Assembly: GCA_029378245.1 (NCBI GenBank)
Contig: JARKIF010000015.1
Location: forward strand, 310,001-374,000
From: Roridomyces roridus
Taxonomy: Eukaryota; Basidiomycota; Agaricomycetes; Agaricales; Mycenaceae
DNA length: 64,000 nucleotides
Direction of reading: 5' to 3'
The notes under the pieces are model-generated. The model saw only the letters and a list, made by a program, of their open reading frames with translations. It made no database searches and was not told where the DNA came from. Positions 56,441 through 64,000 of this stretch are shown piece after piece (position 1 is the first letter of the stretch; each line of letters starts with the position of its first letter). Both the position numbers and the translations under genes were made by a program.

Positions 56441-56654
56441 ATATTTTCTCCGTTTTCGTCATGCCATTTCTATTTTCCGCTCGACCTCAAGCCATTATTA
56501 GAACCAAAAAAGAAACTGTCGTTTCCGGTAGGGGTATGCAGGCAGTACATCTCTAGTAGTATTGAATACGGTATCAAGAGCGTCTCGTCAATCCAAATCC
56601 AGGCTTATCTCATCGCAGGGAGCAACTGTGTTCTCACTGGGTCTGGCACGAGGA

Positions 56655-59329
56655 TTAATGCTTAATCTCCACGAGCAAACTTTGCACGACGTACCCCGAG
56701 TCACCAGTCGCCCATTCCTCCAGTTGCCTTTGATAAACTGGCCCCTTCTCCTCGTGCTTCAGCACCCGGTCGATGGCGGTCACAATACTGGCGTAGATGG
56801 TGGAGTACTTGTCGGCCTCAAACTTGTTGGCTACAGACTTGCCCGTCTCCATTTCTTTGAGGCAACAACGAATCTAGCAGGCAAGATGAGAGATTGCGAA
56901 TGCCGGACAGGAGCGTTAGGAATCACCGTGGTTCCCACCAATGCCACAGCGTTGGCAGGGACTGAGTCGTCGAAAACACCGGGAAACTCCTTCGCCAGGC
57001 CAGACTTGTCGTAGATAAAACCTCCAACGCCCTGAAGCAGTGCAATATGATTGATGTTTCCGTCTTGCTTGCCGTCCTGGATAAAACATCAGTCATTTGA
57101 ATGTGAGCTCATGAGGACAGCGACCTTCTCCATATGGAGGTATCGACCTTTTTCCACAAGCCAACGAACACGGTCGATGCAATACTGCTCCCTTTCGCGA
57201 ATGGTATATGGTTTGTTGGTGGCCGGGTTGAGTTCGGCTGAGGCGGGATAAAGGGAGTACGTGTTCGCAATGAATGTCCGGACAAATTTCTTCAGCTCGC
57301 CTCGGAAGTTTGACGCCACATCGGTGACCTGGAAGTCTAGTTAGCCTGAGCAAGCAAAGGAGATACGGCCACACCAGCTTGATCATGCCTGGGTCGATTT
57401 CGCATTCTGAAAGACATGATAGTGAGAATGTCGCCCTCGGAAGAATTGGAACTCACCGGACTCGGGTTCATCGTCATCATTTTCTTCCCTGAACTGGGAT
57501 ATTGCCTCGGTGATCGCGTCTCTTGCCTCCTTCTTGCTCTTGGCTGGACTTGGGAAAGCTTGCTCCGTGACAAGCGACAGAATGTAGCACCGTTTGGCCC
57601 GCTCAAGTATCTGGTGCCATTTGGGGTGGTGCTCTTTGTAGTATCGGAGTTGGTGAGTTGACGCATTATCCGAGGTAGGCGTGCGGACGGAGTTGCGTGG
57701 AGCACGGGATGTCTTGCTTTTTTGCGAAGTCCCCGCGGCCGATGAGGTTGATTCCGGCGCGCTGGATGCAGCTCGTGAGTTCGTGGCAGAAATCTGCAGC
57801 AACTCTTGAGGATTGGGGGGTCGAGGCTGTCGGTTGCGATCCCAATGATCCTGAAGGACATCCGTGGCTGTCGAATTCTGTACAGTATCAGAGTCGACTC
57901 ATTGTATGCTGGCCTACATACCGCCACGGGCTCCGCAATCTGAGCACCAATTGAACTTGTCGTGTCGTTCTACAAACTCTCAGCGACACGAAGAGCTCAG
58001 GGCATACACATACAGTCATGGCCATGGGCGCAGGGTGCGAAGGCATGGCGGTGCCGGCGTTTTCTCTCGATGTAAAGATGGCCTGGACGATTTGAGAAGC
58101 TGGGAAAGCTCCGGAAAGCTCCGTACCTGCTCTGGTCCCAGGTTGAATGCGGTTGGATTGGACGGACCCGAAGCCCACTGGTTTTGCATCCAGGGGGAAT
58201 TCTACGTTGTTGAATCATTAGAGATCGAATTCGGAACAGAACAGTGCGGCTTACTTGCTCAGGTACCCTAGGCCGAGTCTTCTCCAGAAAGGACGTCAAC
58301 ACATCTGGTTCGAAATCATGGAAGCCCCCTGTCGACAGAAGTTGCCGTTGGCGTTGCAGAAGAATGATGCGAGACTCCGGACCTTGTTCCCCATGTTCTT
58401 CCTCTTCTTGCTCTTCAAACAGGTTGCCCCAGTTGTTCGCGGCTGTGACTGTCGAGAAGATGAAATGCGGAACAACATGACCAAATGGATAATCACCTTC
58501 TTCAAGTTCCCCGCCACGATCGTCATCCTCTTCCTCTAAATCCTGTCCCCGTCCGCCCTGAGAATCCGAGGTGTTCCAGTGCGTTAGTCCTTGGCCCTGA
58601 TTCAGATGAGATTGGAGCCCTGGAGAATCTGTGCGCCGCCACTGTTCGCTCACATCTTCCTCCTCCATGCCAAACGTGGCCCCGCCCTGGCCGCCATGTT
58701 GAATTTGCCGATACTGTTGGGCGTGGTTTGGATTATGGTAACCTTGATGCTGGTAGCCTTCGTGCGCCTGACTCGACAGTTGCTGGGGATGGTATCCTGG
58801 TGCCGGCCAAGGAGCTTGCTGAACGCTGGGGGTTTGTGTAAATGTCTCAAGGGAAAGAGTTCCAGAGTTTGCGCTGGGCACCCGAGGAGCATATACATTA
58901 TCCTGAGGTTCGTTCGGGTTCTTCTTTCTTTTCTGTGTATTTGCTGAGTGCTCGCGAATTGATGAAGATACATGTGGATTTACCTTCCGTTGTACAGCGG
59001 GCGGCGGCGCAAGTGAATTGCGTTGCGCCTCGGCCGGTCCCGAGTACGGGTCTTTACGCTTCGAGGAGGTTGCTGCTGCTATCACGCCCGCCCTTTCAAG
59101 CCTCTCCGTGTACCCATTCTGACCTTGGGTTTCCCGATGGGGCCTTGAGCTTGCTAAACTTTGGGTTTGGGCTATGCAATGTCTTTTCAGCTCGAAAAAA
59201 CTCGGCAGATCTAGAAGAGTGGGACAGACCTTGGCCATTCAGAACGCCTCCACGGCCGCGTCCGCGTCCGCCTCCCCGCCCGCCTCCGCCTCCGCGGCCG
59301 CCTCCACGGCCAGCATTCTGGCCACTCAT
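56655..59329 (-). CDS. DUF6532-like protein with RGG/acidic N-terminal region
   Basis: Large multi-exon minus-strand gene ending at 56655. The C-terminal half matches the basidiomycete DUF6532 type: WHQILERAKRCYILSLVTEQ, KSKKEARDAITEAISQF, FRGELKKFVRTFIANTYSLY, INHIALLQGVGGFIYDKSG and ASIVTAIDRVLKHEEKGPVY. The middle is Gln/Pro-rich and acidic. Two starts are possible: ATG at 59329 begins with a Gly/Arg-rich (RGG-box-like) stretch, GRGGGRGGGGGRGGGRGRG, while ATG at 59238 (MAKVCPTLL) is in the frame that continues into the Gln-rich region; a splice or frameshift between them was not resolved. The domain has no known activity; the family is expanded in Agaricomycetes, often beside mobile elements. 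It shares a promoter region with the coiled-coil gene at 59473. Confidence 0.65.
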
Positions 59330-59472
59330 GGTCGGAAGAAAGAACAAAGGTCGCTTGGTTTCATGAAAAATATCAACATCACGTACGGAAAAGCTTAAAC
59401 CACAGGCTTGATCCCACGGACCCACCTTCCCTTTACGACGGTCATTTAGCATTCCCCCGGCCTCAAATATCC

Positions 59473-60031
59473 ATGTCGAGCCAGCCATTAGGTCCCAGCT
59501 CAGAGCCCGACTTCGGAGACCTTTTGCTACCCTCCTCAGAAGCTGGACCAGATTATCTTCAGCTTGACTCCCAACCACAGGAGAGCCAGCGCACCTATCT
59601 GCGACGAAAGAACCGTTGGCTGGACCTGCGCGGTCCCCATAACAACTCCTCTTTCATCCAGTATATCGTTGGCGAAATCCAGGGAGAGCCTGAAGGTTCG
59701 TTGACGAGTTATCTCAGGCTTTTATTCAATCTCTCATCGCTTTGTAGGCTGTTACAGTGACCTCAATTTTGATGAGCTCTTGGAACGGTGCATCAAGGCA
59801 GAGGCCGACCGCCACCAGCTCCTTGACTATTGTCTTTGTTTTGAGGCCGCCCGAAATCAAGCGCAGATGGATCTGTCGCAAACGAAAAAGGCGCTCAGAG
59901 ATGCGCGGAAAGAGCTGCAGTACTTACATTCCGTCGTAGATTCTTCATCGGAGGCCTTGAAGAGTGCCGCTGCTCTGATTCACTCCACACAGAAGAACTT
60001 AGCCACAATTGATACACACTCTGAAATGTAA
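59473..60031 (+). CDS. Small coiled-coil protein of unknown function
   Basis: ATG at 59473, one intron of 52 nt (GTTCGT...TTGTAG, phase 1), stop at 60031; about 168 residues. The N-terminal part is acidic and Ser/Pro-rich (LGPSSEPDFGDLLLPSSEAG), followed by RKNRWLDLRGPHNN and, after the intron, NFDELLERCIKAEADRHQLL and a heptad-like helix (DLSQTKKALRDARKELQYLH). Transcribed divergently from the DUF6532-like gene with only 143 bp between the start codons, so they probably share a promoter. No family recognised. Confidence 0.65.
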
Positions 60032-60094
60032 TGAAATCATTTGCCTTGTTCAAAGCTCTTTAAAGATTTGTTGACTGTACATACACGACAATGT

Positions 60095-60462
60095 CTAATC
60101 GAAAAGACCGAAACCCATGTCCTCGTCAGACTCCTCGGCCTCCTCCTCCTTCTCTTCAGCCTTGCTCTCAGCAGGGTCAGCCGCAGCCGCAGCGGGCGCA
60201 GCCTCAACCACCGCAAACACATCAGGGTTGGCAAGGTACTCCTTGACCTGAGAAAACAGTCAGCATCGAAGAACAACAGCAAAATTGCAAAGATCCATCA
60301 TGAAAAAATATTCAGCAAGGCGTCAAGACGCTCAGGATTTTCAGTGTGTAGTTATTAAAGATAGTCTTGTGAAAAAGAGGCGAAGAAATGGGTGGAAACT
60401 GACCTTCTCGTGACCTCGAGTTTCTCAAAGTAGATTTCCTTGTCTGCGCAAGTAGCACCCAT
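60095..60462 (-). pseudogene. 60S ribosomal stalk protein P0, middle missing
   Basis: ATG at 60462 gives MGATCADKEIYFEKLE, the canonical start of P0. After about 200 nt of non-coding sequence, an acceptor leads directly to the C-terminal end ([13 protein letters not shown], an Ala/Glu-rich hinge, and the conserved [11 protein letters not shown]) and stop at 60095. The roughly 250 residues between, including the 28S rRNA- and P1/P2-binding parts, are absent. The GTCACG donor and the CTCAG acceptor are in the same phase, so a 64-residue product with a P-stalk tail is conceivable but unproven. P0 is essential, so an intact copy must exist elsewhere. Confidence 0.8.
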
Positions 60463-60539
60463 TTTAGATTTTCAGTAAATAGTGGTGAGTGGGTTAAACT
60501 AGTCTGTGGCGGATGTGAGGGAGGAAAAGACAGGAAGGG

Positions 60540-60930
60540 AAAACAATGTGCCTTGATGGTATGTGGTCGCCAAGACCGAGATGAGAGTCTCCTTCGCGAT
60601 GGCGAGCTGTGGGACGGAGAGCGTCGTTCAATGGTGGCGCCGTGATGAGAATATCATAGCTGGTCACCAGTAGCCATCTTGACCATGACACCGATTGCAA
60701 GCGCATCATGTCTGCTTAGTGTCCGAATGAGGCGGGTCGTAGATGGAAAGAAGACCAATGAGCTCGAAACTGTTGCCCTCAGCCTTTCAAGTACGCAGTC
60801 AGTAACGACCAAAAAAGCTGCAGATGAAAAAGAATCACCTCAAAGTCATCCCCTCCAAGTCGTACGCAACAGCAAGCGACCGCAAACCAGTTCTCCACAT
60901 AAGCCTCGAGCTCCTCAGTCATGATGGGGA
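60540..60930 (-). pseudogene. Fragment of plasma-membrane H+-ATPase (PMA1-like)
   Basis: Broken minus-strand frames match the cytoplasmic N/P-domain region of P-type proton pumps: TEELEAYVENWFAVACC, FELIGLLSIYDPPHSDTK (the DPPR-type motif, with Arg replaced by His), GVMVKMATGDQL (the TGDQ motif) and LGLGDHI. Stops and frame changes separate the blocks. No membrane segments or phosphorylation-site exon are nearby. A dead fragment. Confidence 0.75.
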
Positions 60931-61796
60931 GGTACACTCTAAGAGACTCGGAGCTGGTCCGAGTCAAAGTTGACACGCCCACGCATGGTGTTAACCGTGA
61001 GTCTCCTTCTGTATCAACAAGTCGAATTTGCCCTTCATGATCGCAGGAATCTCGAGCTCGAGCTCGAGCGTCTTGATGCTACGCGTTGCGGCAACCTGGC
61101 TGGGGTCTCGTCACCGGTCTTGCAGCGCAGGCGGTGGATGTACAGCTCGCCCTAGGCAATGTGCGCAATGTTGTCATCCTCGAGGTACATCATGCGCTTG
61201 GTGTGCTCGACAATTGCCGTCACATCGGACACAATGTAGAATGTGATCAGCGGGGAAGGCCGTCCTCGGACATGAAGGCGCGCGATTGGGTACGAAGGAC
61301 CTTGGGGTTGGTGGTCGGAGGCGCAAGGAGAGAGCTAGGGGAGGTGGGGACTGCATGAGAATGTTAGCCAAGCCGATGGAGGGCCAAGGACATACCGCCA
61401 GCGTTGCCAATCACATCAGGAAACACCTCCCCAGGTATTTTTGGCACATTTTGCCAAAATTTGCCAAAAATATTGAGAATAGCTGAATATCCGAAGAATG
61501 AGCAAGAATATGTTAGTCCCAACAAAAATACCAAAACTTTTGGCACTTTTGGAGTGGATATTGGCATTGGTTGAACCTTGCCAACAGAGCAGAAATGAAG
61601 AATGAAGCAGAGGGGGAACATTGCATCTCAGTGGGAGCAAAACATTCACCATCAGCTCTGCCCACTGATTGTTGATCAGGGACAGTCAGGCACAGCTGAT
61701 AATCAATGACTGACAGGAACTTACAGAAGTGATTGGGATCTCAGTAGCTAAGGCTATTTTATTTAAATGACAAGGATAATTAAATGATGTTTCAAA

Positions 61797-61870
61797 GGGG
61801 AGTCGAACGAGGGACCTCCTGTAAAAGGTACAGACAACACAAAGGGGGAAGCTTACTACTACACTACAAT
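61797..61870 (-). other. tRNA-like (Pol III promoter-like) segment
   Basis: On the minus strand an A-box-like TAGTGTAGTAGTAAGC is followed about 40 nt later by a B-box-like CTCGTTCGACTCC. The acceptor and T stems do not pair, so it is a tRNA-derived remnant, not a tRNA gene. Confidence 0.4.
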
Positions 61871-62122
61871 AGAGACGTGAGTCTGGCAATGTTAGCTCCC
61901 ATGATGTGACCCCATGAGTCCAACAGTATTATGCACCAACAGAAGAGCACTCAGGGATGGGCTTAGTGAGAGATGAAAGCCAATCAAGGGCAGATGTGCC
62001 TCCACTTCATAGTCCAAAGAGACTGATCTTGTTTGAGGTGCACCACAGACTCTATACCAGAAGACTGAGGTGAGTTGGTGACCTGGAATACAAGACTTCC
62101 TGGCTGTGGATGGATGACTAGA

Positions 62123-62226
62123 AAGTTTGGCAAATTTGCTGAAACATACCTCAAAATATCTGGCCCACCAAAAAAAGTTTGGCCAGTTTGCTGAGAAATA
62201 CCTCGAAATTTCTGGCTCCCCAACAA
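62123..62226. repeat. 52-bp imperfect tandem repeat
   Basis: AAGTTTGGCAAATTTGCTGA... at 62123 recurs as AAGTTTGGCCAGTTTGCTGA... at 62175, with about 8 mismatches over 52 bp. Confidence 0.85.
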
Positions 62227-63659
62227 AAGTTGTGATATTTTTGCAAAGCTTTCAGAAATTTTGGTGGACAAGCTCTGGTCAGTTGGAATTGGTACTTTAT
62301 ACAGGTGTACAGCAGCTACCTTTAATGTACTGCATTTTGATCAGGTTCCCAATGTCATACTGATGAAAAGCAAAATCTCCATTTTGGAAACTTTGTCAAC
62401 ATTGGGCAAAAGTTTCGAGAATGACTGCAAAATATTTGAGCTGCGAGATATTTTTGAAAGATTTGCGATAAAATATCCAGGGAGGTTTTTCCTGATGCAT
62501 GGCGTCCTGACCAGCAAACTCAACATCGACAGAGTCGACCTTGAGTTTCTTGTCTGTCTTGACACCGATCAAGAGGCGAACCGCGACTGGTGGTGACGAC
62601 CTCGTTGGGGTAGTGGGATAACTTGAGTCTTGAAGACAAAGGCGAAAGAGCCCCCGAGTTCCTTGAAGACCATCTTGACGAGTTCGGTGAAGGTGATGTG
62701 CTTGTCCGGGCGCGACCCGTCGACATACTTGATGAGTTTGGCGACGGGGTGACGGCTTCGGTGTCGGTATCGGTCTCGAAATCGTAACTGCGGTTCTGGA
62801 GGATGGCATGGAGAGCGCTGTTGGTGACGATGCCCTTTGAACGACGCAGAATTCAGCCTTTTCATCAGAGCGGATGGGATGACAGTTGCGATCGGAGGAA
62901 GGGCCGAGTGGTCCAGCGGGTGTGGGTAATGGAGACCTGAGAAATGAAGGTCTTGCTGACATTGATGGAGGATGCAGCGATCGTCTTGCAGAGGCTGGTG
63001 AGCTCCTCTGCAATTCCATATATTTGCCACGCAAAAGGAAGGGAGGAGAGGAACGCAATGCACCTCAAACGACATAGTTTCAAAGGAGTGCCGTGGCACG
63101 CACCAGCATACACCCGTCGATAGCTGGTCACAGTTCTTCTCTCCGACAGAGAGCACAATAGCTCGTCGTATTCTAGCATCGGGCGTGAGTTCGCAGCCGC
63201 GGCCTGGGGATGGACGGTATAGGGCAAAGAGGCAGCCCGGCTTGAACGACGAGATGAGTTGTTCGCGCGTCCAAATACGGCGGCCAGAATGAAAAGGAGA
63301 TGGAGGAGGAAGCGAAGAAGCACTTGTTTTGTCTATCAACAAACACGTCTCTCCTCAACGTCAACAGCCACCTCCAAAGGACGTGTCCCTGGCCTCGTCA
63401 CACCTCTATGGCTGTGACTGGACGCGTCGAAAAAATACGGACGTCCGCGAAATCCCAGCCTGAGCCTCCAACACCTCTTCTTCCCTCAATTTGGTCGAAT
63501 TCAGTCCAGGACTCGGTGCATCCCGCAGGCAGTGGCCCCTTCCAAGTTCCAGGGGTTGTAGCAACTCTGCATCCACTCGTCCCGACGCCGACAACAATCA
63601 CCCGCTCGTCTACCAGGCAATTCACGCCAGCATTACATCTTCGGCTACTCCTTGTTTTG

Positions 63660-63905
63660 CCCAACACCAATGGCTGGAGTCCTCCGAGGCCGTGTGCTTC
63701 GTTTCCACTTTCGATGACCTTGGACTGAAGGGGGATCTCGTTCCCTGTCGCACATCATCGTCAGGCGAGAGAAGTTAACGCTGGACAGCATCAAGCAATT
63801 ATTTGTGGCCACTGACAAAGAAGACTGCGAATTCAACACTCGCTACGATCTCTACGACGCCCTCACGATCTGTTATTTCGGATGCAGAGTGTCACTGTCG
63901 AAGTA
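63660..63905 (+). pseudogene. eIF4A/FAL1-type DEAD-box helicase fragment, core deleted
   Basis: The plus strand reads VSTFDDLGLKGDL, like the Q-motif-side start of eIF4A-family helicases, and within about 15 nt jumps to IIVRREKLTLDSIKQLFVAT then FNTRYDLYDALTI, which in the family lies about 200 residues later at the start of the second RecA domain. The ATP-binding motif, DEAD and SAT boxes are absent and the frame changes at the joint. After SLSK a GTATG donor is possible and the remaining bases to the window end are unresolved. A hollowed-out fragment. Confidence 0.7.
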
Positions 63906-64000
63906 TGTATCCCTTCCTGGTCCCCCATCTCCCTGCGTGTCTGACTGCGACTTCGCCGTACCCCGGTTTCACCCCTCATCCTTCCCTTCCATGATTCCGA

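Larger units (their letters stand above)
61414..62497. mobile_element. ~1.08-kb TIR element inside the GFAT pseudogene
   Basis: The left end CATCAGGAAACACCTCCC at 61414 mirrors the right end at 62497, with a few mismatches over about 26 bp. GFAT coding sequence resumes on both sides. The interior has no transposase frame, a 52-bp imperfect tandem repeat at 62123-62226 and a tRNA-like segment near 61797-61870. No clear target duplication seen. Confidence 0.7.
60930..63342 (-). pseudogene. Glutamine-fructose-6-phosphate aminotransferase (GFAT/GFA1), broken by an element
   Basis: Degenerate minus-strand pieces of GFAT, the first enzyme of UDP-GlcNAc and chitin synthesis. In order: TFISQVSITHTRW near 62930, CHPIRSDEKAEF near 62870, VAKLIKYVDGSRPDKHITFT and ELVKMVFKELGGSFAFVFK at 62630-62750, LLIGVKTDKKLKVDSVDVEF at 62520-62580. 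A ~1.08-kb element (61414-62497) follows, then RTQSRAFMSEDGLP near 61270, FYIVSDVTAIVEHTKRMMYL near 61215 and VNTMRGRVNF near 60980. Several stops and shifts interrupt it (for example after DNIAHIA). The sugar-isomerase half is missing, and the sequence passes into an H+-ATPase fragment. The first exons (MCGIF-type) were not found. Clearly non-functional. Confidence 0.82.

Noticed and set aside
1..64000. CRISPR arrays, bacterial operons, phage or viral genes
   Set aside because: Intron-rich eukaryotic gene structure throughout; no regularly spaced repeats and no viral hallmark genes seen.

Overview
The window reads as a nuclear contig from a filamentous basidiomycete, most likely a saprotrophic or wood/litter-decaying Agaricomycete. 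Evidence: genes split by many 45-70 nt GT-AG introns, a class II fungal peroxidase, a thaumatin-like protein, GH16 and pectate-lyase-like secreted proteins, a pepsin-type protease, an MpaB-like oxygenase beside a P450, F-box/LRR-like proteins and a DUF6532-like protein. Nothing bacterial or viral was recognised.

Layout. 1-6.2 kb: an ICMT-like methyltransferase, homoserine O-acetyltransferase (MET2), and an aquaporin built from unusually tiny exons. 6.2-8.9 kb: repeats and a 621-bp terminal-inverted-repeat element. 8.9-16.2 kb: a metabolic block with a P450, an MpaB/rubber-oxygenase-like protein in tandem, and a convergent POT-family peptide transporter. 17.9-24.1 kb: a candidate small secreted Cys-rich protein, an F-box/LRR-like protein and a Zn2Cys6 regulator, all on the minus strand. 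26.2-36 kb: secreted hydrolases and their wrecks: an intact thaumatin-like gene, a GH16 gene inactivated by a 2.1-kb insertion plus a frameshift and a stop, and a pepsin-like protease whose first coding exon is interrupted by a hAT-type MITE placed so that it could be spliced out as an intron. 36.6-39.9 kb: an unrecognised low-complexity protein. 41.7-44.7 kb: a pectate-lyase-like gene and an internally deleted NAD(P)-binding protein. 46.7-50.9 kb: an intact class II peroxidase and a DHA-type MFS exporter. 51.2-55.1 kb: a diverged tandem pair of unrecognised proteins. 55.2-60.0 kb: an LRR-like remnant, a DUF6532-like protein and a divergently transcribed coiled-coil protein. 60.0-64.0 kb: pieces of at least four housekeeping genes (ribosomal P0, plasma-membrane H+-ATPase, GFAT, an eIF4A/FAL1-type helicase), broken, fused or hollowed out, one of them carrying a ~1.08-kb element.

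The main themes are secreted carbohydrate/protein/lignin-active enzymes with transport and detoxification genes, and a strong imprint of small DNA transposons and internal deletions. The most interesting observation is the protease MITE: the element ends in TA at both sides and its 8-bp target duplication starts and ends with G, so insertion itself supplies GT...AG borders and an in-frame splice. All gene models were spliced by eye from the genomic sequence; no homology search was run.
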